Of a stretch of DNA of 64,000 nucleotides, positions 48,254 through 56,095 are shown piece by piece. Below the pieces are notes generated by a model. That model was not told the DNA's origin, ran no database searches, and saw only the letters and a program-made list of their open reading frames with translations. This DNA is from Nodosilinea nodulosa PCC 7104 (lineage in GTDB: Bacteria > Cyanobacteriota > Cyanobacteriia > Phormidesmidales > Phormidesmidaceae), in contig NZ_JH976538.1 in NCBI RefSeq assembly GCF_000309385.1, positions 728,600 through 792,599 on the forward strand, read 5' to 3'. Numbering within the stretch: position 1 is the stretch's first letter; each line of letters starts with the position of its first letter. A program made the translations under genes and the position numbers.

Positions 48254-49438
48254 ATGAAAGCACGGTATCAGTACAGAATCTATCCGACCGACCAACAGCG
48301 CCAAGACCTAGCTAGGCTCTTTGGTTGTTGCCGGGTCGTTTGGAATGATGCGCTGGCACTGTGCCGACAATCAGAAAAGCTGCCCAGCCCTACTGAACTT
48401 CAGAAAATCTGCATCACGCAGGCGAAGAAGACGGTAGAGAGGGAATGGCTTTCTGAGGTGTCCAATATCCCCTTGCAGCAATCTATTCAGGACTTGGGCG
48501 TTGCGTTTAGCAACTTCTTTAAGTCGTTGAAGGGAGAGCGCAAAGGGCCGAAGATGAAGCCGCCTCGGTTTAAGAAAAGACTGAATCAGCAATCTGCCCG
48601 GTTCAGGAAAGGAGGGTTTTCGCTGAAGGGTGCCAAGGTCTACCTGGCCAAAATTGGGGACATCAAAACCAAGTGGTCGAGGCCGCTGCCCTCGGAACCC
48701 AGCTCCGTCACGGTCATCAAAGACCCATCGGGGCGTTACTTTCTGAGCTTTGTGGTTGAGATAGAGCCTATTCAAGTTGATGCTGAGAACCAAGGCATCG
48801 GAGTGGATTTAGGACTCAAAATCTTTGCTGCCCTGAGTACGGGTGAGAAGGTTCAATCCCCTGGCTATGCCCGCCTAAACCGCAAGATTCGCCGCGAACA
48901 GCGCAAGCTGGCTCGGCGGGTTAAGGGGTCGAATCGACGTGAGCGAGTCCGGTTAAGGATTGCCAAACTCAAGGCCAAAATCAGCGACATTCGCAAAGAC
49001 TTCCTGCACAAGCTGTCTACCCGCCTGGTGCGAGAAAACAGCGTTGTGGCACTGGAAGATCTGAACGTGTCGGGGATGGTCAAGAACCGCTGCTTAGCCC
49101 GCGCCATTAGTGAGGCGGGTTGGGGTACGTTCAGATCCATGTGTGAGGCCAAATCCACGATGGTTGAGGAGCGGCAAACGATAGTGATTAATCGCTGGGA
49201 GCCGACTTCTCAGATCTGCTCTGAGTGTCGCTATCGCTGGGGCAAACTAGACCTCTCTGTGCGAGAGGTGGTCTGCCTGAACTGTGGATCAGTACATTGC
49301 CGCGATGGCAATGCCTCAAAAAATATCGAAACGGCGGGGCTGGAGCTAGCCCACGCCGCTAAACGGACGGGGAGGGCATGTAAGACTGGCTTGCCAGCAA
49401 TGCCTGATGAACCGTCTACTTGTCCGGGTGTAGCTTGA
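48254..49438 (+). CDS. tnpB: TnpB RNA-guided nuclease
   Basis: The product has 394 residues from ATG 48254 (an upstream frame start at 48179 is inside the divergent spacer). RuvC-like residues: Asp in GVDLGLKIFAAL, Glu in VALEDLNVSG, Asp in CRDGNASKNI. Zinc finger CSECRYRW...CLNCGS. Appears intact, so it may be active with a guide RNA from the right end. Confidence 0.9.
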   Translation: MKARYQYRIYPTDQQRQDLARLFGCCRVVWNDALALCRQSEKLPSPTELQKICITQAKKTVEREWLSEVSNIPLQQSIQDLGVAFSNFFKSLKGERKGPKMKPPRFKKRLNQQSARFRKGGFSLKGAKVYLAKIGDIKTKWSRPLPSEPSSVTVIKDPSGRYFLSFVVEIEPIQVDAENQGIGVDLGLKIFAALSTGEKVQSPGYARLNRKIRREQRKLARRVKGSNRRERVRLRIAKLKAKISDIRKDFLHKLSTRLVRENSVVALEDLNVSGMVKNRCLARAISEAGWGTFRSMCEAKSTMVEERQTIVINRWEPTSQICSECRYRWGKLDLSVREVVCLNCGSVHCRDGNASKNIETAGLELAHAAKRTGRACKTGLPAMPDEPSTCPGVA

Positions 49439-49490
49439 TGCTATGTCCGGCGAATCTCCGTGCCTTTAGGTCGGGGAGGATGTCAATCTC
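49300..49490 (+). ncRNA. Predicted omega-RNA overlapping tnpB 3' end and right end
   Basis: TnpB elements encode a guide RNA at the 3' end of tnpB and the right end. The region has a hairpin (49456-49479) as expected near the guide boundary. The exact 5' and 3' ends cannot be determined here. The guide would be the sequence just beyond the right end. Confidence 0.35.
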
Positions 49491-49567
49491 TATCACTCTG
49501 TAGCTGCCTCAAACCCGAAACCCGCCCACCTGACCTAGCTCACAAGCTGCCGAAACTGATGGTGCCG

Positions 49568-50041
49568 CTAGCCATAGTGCAGTAGGTTAATGCCCAGTTC
49601 ATGCCCCTTACGAATTTCGCTACGGCTGAGGCGATCGCCGCGCCATCCGTCCACCAGGCTGCCCTCAATTACCATCAGCCCTTGATCCCAGTACAGCTCC
49701 AGGTCACGCTCTCCCAGCCGAGGCCAGGTATTAAACAAAAAGGGCTGTCGTCGCAGGCTGTGGTGTAGGGGAACTGGCTGTAGGTTTAGATCCCGTTTCA
49801 CGCTCTCGAGGCTGCGCCGTAGCTCAGCATCAAGGGCTGGAGTTTCGAGCAGCAAGCTGCCATGGCGGTGGATAAAGTTTCTCAGTCCATCCAGCTTGTT
49901 GGTCTGGTATGAACCGTCGGCCCCGACCAGCGATTGAGCGGAACCGTAAAGGATCTGGGGTAGAGTTACCTTTTCTTCTAAGGAAGACCGCACTGGCGTT
50001 TCATCAAACCTCGCCTGCATCTGGGGGTAAAGACCGGGCAT
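49568..50041 (-). CDS. DUF4159-like protein, possibly partial
   Basis: The product has 157 residues. YQTNKLDGLRNFIHRHGSLL and the C-terminal ELYWDQGLMVIEGSLVDGWR then RKGHELGINLLHYG recall DUF4159, found in bacterial membrane-protein operons. DUF4159 proteins are often 200-220 residues, so this may lack its N-terminus or signal sequence. Unknown function. Confidence 0.55.
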   Translation of the reverse strand: MPGLYPQMQARFDETPVRSSLEEKVTLPQILYGSAQSLVGADGSYQTNKLDGLRNFIHRHGSLLLETPALDAELRRSLESVKRDLNLQPVPLHHSLRRQPFLFNTWPRLGERDLELYWDQGLMVIEGSLVDGWRGDRLSRSEIRKGHELGINLLHYG

Positions 50042-50168
50042 AGCCTCGGTTGGCGTTGCTGGATGAGAGTATGAATTGTCTGATTAACGAGGCCCAGGCG
50101 TCACAGCCCTCGGTTCACACCTGTAATCAGCAACGCCCAATCTCTGCATACCAATTCCCGATACCCTG

Positions 50169-50230
50169 CGCCATTTGTTAGGGAATGAAAAAGAGGCGGG
50201 TTCCCTAAGAACATTCCCTAACAAATGGCG
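50169..50230. repeat. 19-bp perfect inverted repeat
   Basis: CGCCATTTGTTAGGGAATG (50169-50187) and its complement (50212-50230) flank 24 nt. The centre itself contains GTTCCCTAAGAAC-like symmetry. No T-run, so it is not a terminator. It could be a MITE-like remnant or a protein-binding cruciform. It is the only feature in the 390-bp gap 50042-50432. Confidence 0.6.
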
Positions 50231-50432
50231 TAAGTTCGAGCCCGGTAAGGCTTTAGTGAAGCTTTGCTTTTGCCAGAGGTACGGAAATGCCGGGTGGTCA
50301 GCGGTTTTCAGCCGAGGGGAAGCAATGAACCACCTGCTTGAATGCGATGCTCCACAGGAACGGCTTTGCCAACCCTGAGCGCTAGCTATGATCTAGGCCA
50401 GAAATCATAAAGCCTATTGGTTTTGTATTTGC

Positions 50433-51092
50433 TTAACTAGCCAAGCGCTGCCAAAGGCGCGATATCTCAGCCAACAGAATTTGAATATTTTGAGTGAAGG
50501 CACGATGCTCGGTGTCGTTAGACTCTCGGTTGCGCCGCATTTCTACCAGTTGCTCGTCAAGGCTCTGCCGCCAGGCTAAGCGATCGGCCCGGGCTTCTTC
50601 TAGCAGGGCTTCAAACCGCTGGTTGTGTTCTTCGTGCAGTTCATCGAATCGCACTCGGTCGATGCCCTGGTTATGAGCATTGTCTTCAATGCGTACGGAG
50701 AGGTCAGCTCGGGTAGAGCTGGTGGCTTCTTCGGTATCTATGGCGACCTCTTCAATGCGAGTGGCCCAAGCTTCTACTGCCCTAGCATTGCTGCTAGCGA
50801 TCGCCAGAGTGCTGTCAACCTGAATCTGGGTTTTTTCAAGTTGGGCTTGAGTCCTTTCAACCTGAGCTTCGGTTCTTTCGAGCTGGGTTTGAGTTCTTTC
50901 AACCTGAGCTTCGGTTCTTTCGAGCTGGGTTTGAGTTCTTTCAACCTGAGCCTGCGTTCTTTCAATCTGAGCCTCAGTGCTGAGCAACTGGGCCTGTATC
51001 TGCTGCTGACCAGTATTGAACGCGGCTTGCCCCTCAGCTAATGCCGCAAGGATAGCTTCTATGCGATCAAGTCGTTCAACACTGGCAGTCAT
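50433..51092 (-). CDS. Coiled-coil protein with heptad repeats
   Basis: The product has 219 residues. Residues about 40-93 are seven heptads of ERTQ/EAQ(L/V) type (ERTQAQVERTQTQLERTEAQ). The DNA has a 42-bp repeat (50861 and 50903 identical). C-terminal part is charged and helical to the end. Possibly a chemotaxis- or plasmid-partition-like coiled-coil protein; it lies next to the replication module. Confidence 0.68.
   Translation of the reverse strand: MTASVERLDRIEAILAALAEGQAAFNTGQQQIQAQLLSTEAQIERTQAQVERTQTQLERTEAQVERTQTQLERTEAQVERTQAQLEKTQIQVDSTLAIASSNARAVEAWATRIEEVAIDTEEATSSTRADLSVRIEDNAHNQGIDRVRFDELHEEHNQRFEALLEEARADRLAWRQSLDEQLVEMRRNRESNDTEHRAFTQNIQILLAEISRLWQRLAS
50828..50985. repeat. 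Tandem 21/42-bp DNA repeats in coiled-coil gene
   Basis: Copies of a 42-bp unit start at 50861 and 50903, with degenerate 21-bp half-units on each side. Each half-unit encodes one heptad. This would be prone to expansion or contraction. Confidence 0.65.
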
Positions 51093-51175
51093 AGGGATAA
51101 TGTCGCTGGTCGATTAACTCATATTAATACATAGGTATCGAGAAAACCAGACTGTGAGCTAGCATCCAAGCGAGT

Positions 51176-52300
51176 CTAGCCTTGGGCTACTTTATTGTCT
51201 TCTGTCACCACCCCGAGCTTTTCGGGGTTGATCTGAAATTGAATATTGGCTGACTTCTTTTTCCCAGGAATCTCCTGTGCTCCGAGGAGATAGCCGTCTT
51301 CTCTCAGCTCTTCAACGGTGCGCCAAAAAATTTGGTTGTTTCGGGACGAATTGCGGCCCAGCAGGTCTAAATTTTTAAACAGATATCGCTTTGAAATACT
51401 CAGGTATTGTCCATCGTGCAGCCGATCCCACTTCATGCGGCTGGCGAGATAGACCATTAGTTTGGTTTTGTAGTCGTGTTTGGTGTTGCCGCCGAGCTTC
51501 TGGCTGATGTCTAGACTGTTGGCAAACAGCACGTAGTCGCCAGTGCGGGCGGGGCCATCGAAAAACTCTAGGGAGATGGTGTAGGCATCGGCCAACTCAT
51601 AGGTGTAGTCGGCAGCCTTGAGCAGATCGAAGTTGCGGGGAACATTCTCAATCTCGTAGTCTTTGATGCGCAGCACGCTTTTGATCGTGACCTTTGCGCC
51701 CAGGTTGTCGCCTTTGCGCAGAGACTGGGCGAACACTAGCTCAGTGCGGTGGAGCGCTACCAGGTCACGGTGGAGCTGCGATCGCAGCTTTGAAGCAAAG
51801 CCACCATCCTTCGTGCGGGTATACCCCAGAGCCTCCAGCAGGTCATTTGACCGAAACGAGACCAGGGGGCCATTGCCCTGCTCGGAGGCCAGACGGTAGA
51901 GATACAAAACGATGGATACCTGGCGCGGGTTGAGAAAGGTCAGCAGAGCCATCAACAACCGCTCTATGCGCCGGTCTTGAATTTTCTCAATGCCCTTGCT
52001 TACCCCCAGGTCAACAAACGATTGTAGATCGAGGTTTGAGCATTGGGCCTGAAGTTCTTCCCATTCTTCCTCTGAGACGTTCTCAAGCGGTACTCGCCGG
52101 GTAACGGCTACCTCAGTGGCATCTCGCCCATCGGCCTCGACCCGCATTTCCAGGTAGTAGCCATCGCCATCGGAGCGGAGGATGGGCAACTGGACATCTG
52201 GGTTACTCAACGATGCCCCAGCTCGCGGCAGCACCATCAGGAGCTGCCCATCGACGGGGAATGTCGTCTCTTCGCTAGAAGTTGTAGAGAGATTACTCAA
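51176..52300 (-). CDS. Plasmid-type replication initiator-like protein
   Basis: The product has 374 residues. The N-terminal 75 are a Ser/Thr/Asp-rich head; then helical regions with LNPRQVSIVLYLYRLASEQG, FRSNDLLEALGYTRTKDGGF (winged-helix-like) and TKLMVYLASRMKWDRLHDGQ and QIFWRTVEELREDGYLLGAQ, which suggests two winged-helix units as in Rep initiators. Ten iterons lie 85-400 bp upstream. The combination of a helical DNA-binding protein and iterons supports the role; the family is not certain. Confidence 0.6.
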   Translation of the reverse strand: MSNLSTTSSEETTFPVDGQLLMVLPRAGASLSNPDVQLPILRSDGDGYYLEMRVEADGRDATEVAVTRRVPLENVSEEEWEELQAQCSNLDLQSFVDLGVSKGIEKIQDRRIERLLMALLTFLNPRQVSIVLYLYRLASEQGNGPLVSFRSNDLLEALGYTRTKDGGFASKLRSQLHRDLVALHRTELVFAQSLRKGDNLGAKVTIKSVLRIKDYEIENVPRNFDLLKAADYTYELADAYTISLEFFDGPARTGDYVLFANSLDISQKLGGNTKHDYKTKLMVYLASRMKWDRLHDGQYLSISKRYLFKNLDLLGRNSSRNNQIFWRTVEELREDGYLLGAQEIPGKKKSANIQFQINPEKLGVVTEDNKVAQG

Positions 52301-52384
52301 CCGGAGTTTCTACCCTCGCAGGCGATCGCAAAATCGAGTTCATTCTAATGAATAACTTGACGGAGTGATCACCCAGGTAGAGGG

Positions 52385-52698
52385 CCTGTAACTCCGGCGT
52401 ATGTTTTTGTCAGTTGAGCCTGTAACTTTGGCGTATGGTTTTGCCTATAACTCCGGCGTATGGGGAAGAAAGCCCCTGTAACTTTGGCGTATGGTTTTGC
52501 CTATAACTCCGGCGTATGGTCTTTGAATATCAACCATTGGAAGATCTTTCTATACCTTGATCCCGACAATAGAGCCTGTAACTTTGGCGTATGGTTTTGC
52601 CTATAACTCCGGCGTATGGAGCAGAAAGTGCCTATAACTTTGGCGTACAGTTTTGCCTGTAACTCCGGCGTATGTAAGCCCTGTAACTCTGGCGTATA
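52385..52698. repeat. Ten 19-bp iterons (candidate replication origin)
   Basis: The consensus is CCTRTAACTYYGGCGTATG, at 52385, 52419, 52444, 52475, 52500, 52575, 52600, 52631, 52656 and 52680. Units alternate mostly between CTCCGG and CTTTGG cores, and many are 25 bp apart (about two helical turns plus). Same orientation throughout. Such arrays bind Rep proteins in plasmid origins. Not CRISPR: the spacers are short, unequal and partly shared. Confidence 0.85.
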
Positions 52699-52745
52699 GG
52701 CCTTTTTGAGGTATTGAGAAGATTTTTGGGCAGTGTTAACCTTTG

Positions 52746-52772
52746 GCGAATGTTCGATGGGAGAACATTCGC
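52746..52772. promoter_or_regulatory. 10-bp inverted repeat beside the iterons
   Basis: GCGAATGTTC (52746-52755) and GAACATTCGC (52763-52772), a perfect palindrome with a 7-nt centre. It may be an operator or part of the origin. The stretch from here to 53387 (about 600 bp) shows no gene that I accept; short frames there have poor composition. Confidence 0.45.
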
Positions 52773-53387
52773 ACTATTCACCTGAACCCACGAAGGAGGT
52801 GCTCAGACCAATCACAGATATCTCTATGCCAAAAGACCCCAGCTGCAGGAACAGCTAAGGTCTTTCGCTTAAAACTCCACTGCGGGAAGCAATGGCAACA
52901 CCCAAGAAAATGCTTTGGCGAGCAGCTTGAGGGTTGTCGATAGAGTTATGCGTTCATTTTAGGCTGCTAGATCGGATTCATCAAGGGCTGCTGTGCTCTT
53001 GATTGCTTTTGTGCTTGTTTACGGCAGTAAGCGAGGGGTTTTTGTATGCCTATGCGTAGCTATTGCTTAGAAATGCTGGGGTAAAGTCCCAACTATTCTG
53101 GCGATTGCTATGGCTTAGGCAATGTCTAGAAGACATCCTACTCAGTAGTGGGCAATGCCCAGCCTACGGCTACCTTGGCAGGCAGGACCTACGGAAATTT
53201 CTCGGAATCAACGTCTATGTCATCGCGCAAGCGTCGTGCTTGTTTTGCAGCTGGGACAGCTGTGTGGTGGCCAAAGCTGGGGATATTTACGTCAAGAAAT
53301 TACCTAACAAAATCCGTACTATCTAGGCTCTAAATACGCAGATTTGCTCCCGCGCACTGACGTTGCGCTCTGGGACTATCAATCGGC

Positions 53388-55037
53388 GTGAAAACCTTAC
53401 AACCTCGGTTCACTTGTGTAGAAGAGCAGGAAAACCGCTTTCTGAGCCTGTGGCCCCATCGATTTGACTACATTTGGGCCGAACAAACCGCACCTAACGA
53501 GAAGCCAGCTTGGCAGACCGAGTCGCGTCACCCTCTTAGCGATCGGCTGATTTTGCAGGGGGGCTTTCTCTATGGGGTTCGCTTTGGCCGCACTACGAAG
53601 TATATGCTTATTGACATTGACAGGGGGAGTCGATACCACCCCGCCGCTGACCCCCAGGCACTGCGTCGAATTCAGCATGCGCTGGAGCCCCTGGGGCTGC
53701 CGTCGTGCATCATGCTCACATCGAGCTATAGCGGCGGGTTGCACCTCTATTTTCCCTTTGATCAACCGCAGGTGAGTTGGGAAATTGCTCTGGGGATAAC
53801 CACTCTGTTGCAAAATGCCGGGTTTAAATGTGCGCCGGGCCAGCTTGAGGTGTTTCCAAATCCAAGGAAGTTTTCTGCTCCGGGCACTGGTGAGGTTTCT
53901 CTCTATGCAGCTCACCGGCTACCGCTGCAGGCTGGGTCGTATATTCTCAACAGCGATCTCGAACCGGTTTACAGCTCGCAAGAGCGGTTTGCTGACCTAT
54001 GGCAGCGCACAAGTATCCACAACACGATTGATAGTCAGCTGCTTAAACAAACTCTGAAAAGTACGCGGCGGCAGGAATACCGCATTACCACCAAGGCCGA
54101 GACGTTTCTCAATGACCTCAATGCTGAGATTGAACCTGGGTGGACTGGGCCGGGGCTGACTAATCGCCTGTTGGGCAGAATTGCGATGCGAAGCTATGTG
54201 TTTGGCCATGTGCTCTATGCCCAGGCACCGCTGGTAGGGGAGGCGCTAGTGGCAGATATCGTTCGGGTAGCGCGAGAACTGCCGGGGTTTTATGAGTGGA
54301 GTAACCACGTTCACGAAATTGAGGAGAAAGCAAAGGCTTGGGCTAGGGCGGTTGAGCAGAGCCACTATTACCCCTACGGCGTGAGCAGAACCCCCAAGGT
54401 AACCCCCACGATTGGACTCTCAGCTTATAACCAGGAGAAAGCAAAACAGGCCCGAGAGAAGATTCGACTGGCGATCGCTACCCTGCTCGACGAAGGAAAA
54501 CTCCCCATTACGGTGAAGGAGCGGTTCACTATATTGACCCGGCAGTTCTCGATTGGTGGGCCAACGCTCTATAAGAACAAAGATCTGTGGCACCCAAATC
54601 ATCTGCGGGGAGCTGACTCTGGGGAAATCCCCCCCGACCCCCCCGATGATTTAAAGATGACTGCGGGGCAGAAGCGCTTTGGGGCGCTCTGCCCCGCAAG
54701 TCACCCAAGCTTATTGGGTGAGGAGGTGCGTAACCCGTTGCCAGAGAAGGGCTGTGGCGCTTGCGATCAGGCTGATGGGCCGCTTGAGGTGTGTAACGCG
54801 AAGACGGTGCAGTTTTCGCTGGGTCAGATCAGGGAGGCGATCGCGGCGGCTCAGGAGCAGCGTCGGCAGCAGCAGGCCCAGGCAGAGGCAGCACAGCGGC
54901 AGATGAAGCAGCAGGCTGCCCAGCAGGCGATGATTGACCGCATGAATGGGTATTTGGCCTCTGAGGACCCTATTTTGATGGGTGAGGCGTTGAGGTGGAT
55001 GCGATCGCGCCCAGAGTACCGAGAACTGTTGCTATAG
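53388..55037 (+). CDS. Archaeo-eukaryotic-type primase (AEP) protein
   Basis: The product has 549 residues from GTG 53388. AEP motifs: LIDIDRG with Asp76 and Asp78 (motif I), SSYSGGLHLYF with His119 (motif II), QLEVFPN (motif III). A helical domain follows (200-350), then a region with Cys (CPASH..., KGCGACD) and a Gln/Ala-rich coil (490-520). It would synthesise primers for a plasmid. Similar proteins are common on cyanobacterial plasmids. It converges on the ABC ATPase gene, 7 bp away. Confidence 0.75.
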   Translation: MKTLQPRFTCVEEQENRFLSLWPHRFDYIWAEQTAPNEKPAWQTESRHPLSDRLILQGGFLYGVRFGRTTKYMLIDIDRGSRYHPAADPQALRRIQHALEPLGLPSCIMLTSSYSGGLHLYFPFDQPQVSWEIALGITTLLQNAGFKCAPGQLEVFPNPRKFSAPGTGEVSLYAAHRLPLQAGSYILNSDLEPVYSSQERFADLWQRTSIHNTIDSQLLKQTLKSTRRQEYRITTKAETFLNDLNAEIEPGWTGPGLTNRLLGRIAMRSYVFGHVLYAQAPLVGEALVADIVRVARELPGFYEWSNHVHEIEEKAKAWARAVEQSHYYPYGVSRTPKVTPTIGLSAYNQEKAKQAREKIRLAIATLLDEGKLPITVKERFTILTRQFSIGGPTLYKNKDLWHPNHLRGADSGEIPPDPPDDLKMTAGQKRFGALCPASHPSLLGEEVRNPLPEKGCGACDQADGPLEVCNAKTVQFSLGQIREAIAAAQEQRRQQQAQAEAAQRQMKQQAAQQAMIDRMNGYLASEDPILMGEALRWMRSRPEYRELLL

Positions 55038-55044
55038 GGATTGA

Positions 55045-55836
55045 TCAGAGCATGAGCGTACTGCTAGGCCGCCTTGACCTCGATACGGGGTCAGTGATGA
55101 TGCGGCTCTTAAGGGCAAACACCTGCTCGACCATCGTCTCGGTTACAACTGTGGTGGGTTTTCCCTGGGCGATCACCTGTCCATTGCGCAGAGCGACCAA
55201 ATGATAGCTGTAGCGGCAGGCCATATTCAGGTCGTGAAGCACTATCACAATGGTGCGCTTGGCCTTGCGGTTGAGCAGGTCGAGCACTTCGATTTGATGG
55301 GCTAGATCCAGATAGGTGGTCGGCTCATCTAGCAGTAGGGTTTCGGTATCCTGGGCTAGAGCCATGGCAATCCAGGCCCGCTGGCGCTGGCCACCGGAGA
55401 GGGTGTCGAGGGGGCGGTTGGCAAACTCGTGTAGGTGGGTGGTGGCGATCGCCTCTTCCACTTGCAGCTCATCATCCTTCGGCCACTGCTGCAGCCAGCT
55501 CTGGCGCGGGTAGCGGCCCTGGGCAACCAGTTCCCGCACGGTTGGTCCTTCTGGCGCGGCGGGGCTTTGGGGCAAAATTCCCAGGCGTTTTGCCAGTTCT
55601 TTGGTGGGCAGGTGGGCGATCGCATCGCCATCTAAATACACCGTACCCCCCTGGGGCTTGAGCAGCCGCGCCAGCCCCCGCAGCAGGGTCGATTTGCCAC
55701 AGCCGTTTGGCCCCACCAGCGTGGTGAGCTGCCCCCTGGGGAATGGCAAGACGAGCCCCTGAATGATCACGTTGCCGTCGTAGGCCAGGCTGAGCTTACG
55801 GGCGGTGAGGGCGATCGCGGTGGCGACATCTAGCAT
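55045..55836 (-). CDS. ABC transporter ATP-binding protein (FecE/FepC type)
   Basis: The product has 263 residues. Walker A GPNGCGKST, Q-loop ILPQSP, signature LSGGQRQR, Walker B LLLDEP, H-loop VLHD. FecE-type ATPases power import of ferric siderophores. The expected end (DPVSGTP...) changes after DPVS to RSRRPSSTLML, so the last residues appear to be replaced at a junction with the primase block. No permease or binding-protein gene is adjacent. Confidence 0.85.
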   Translation of the reverse strand: MLDVATAIALTARKLSLAYDGNVIIQGLVLPFPRGQLTTLVGPNGCGKSTLLRGLARLLKPQGGTVYLDGDAIAHLPTKELAKRLGILPQSPAAPEGPTVRELVAQGRYPRQSWLQQWPKDDELQVEEAIATTHLHEFANRPLDTLSGGQRQRAWIAMALAQDTETLLLDEPTTYLDLAHQIEVLDLLNRKAKRTIVIVLHDLNMACRYSYHLVALRNGQVIAQGKPTTVVTETMVEQVFALKSRIITDPVSRSRRPSSTLML

Positions 55837-56095
55837 AGCTATTGGGATTAGTTGCTAATAAATCCAGGCTTATTGTAGGGGATAAGAGGGGCAGTTGAAG
55901 CTTGAATGCTAGATTTTAGACCTTTCCTGATATTCAACGCCCGACATCCACCCCTCTCGTTTCCCTTGACTTCTTAGCAGGAATCGTAAACTATTGACAT
56001 TGATTCCCAGATGCAGGGTAGGTAACACCGAGTCAAAGATTTAGACTTTACCCAACATAAAAGGCACTCACGATTCCAGGTGAGTAGTCTGTAGT

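Larger units (their letters stand above)
47791..49490. mobile_element. IS200/IS605-family element with TnpA and TnpB
   Basis: The left end begins TGACCAAAAGCGATGGG (47791), shared exactly with the second copy at 63501. A hairpin GCCC-TTTA-GGGC (47819-47830) stands at the left end, and a hairpin with CTCC/GGAG (49456-49479) at the right. Divergent tnpA and tnpB lie between. The right boundary near 49490 is estimated; the second copy is cut by the window before its end. Confidence 0.82.

Noticed and set aside
50169..50230. Hairpin telomere target for the resolvase-like protein
   Set aside because: The arms are separated by 24 nt that are not fully symmetric, and it lies 6 kb from the gene; known targets are long palindromes close to perfect at the centre.
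52385..52698. Possible CRISPR array
   Set aside because: The repeats are 19 bp, the gaps are 5 to 56 bp and partly repeat each other, and no cas genes are near. Iterons fit better.
52743..53326. Small rightward frames between iterons and primase
   Set aside because: Composition is erratic (clusters of Arg, His and Cys), with no coupling or ribosome site. Treated as non-coding.
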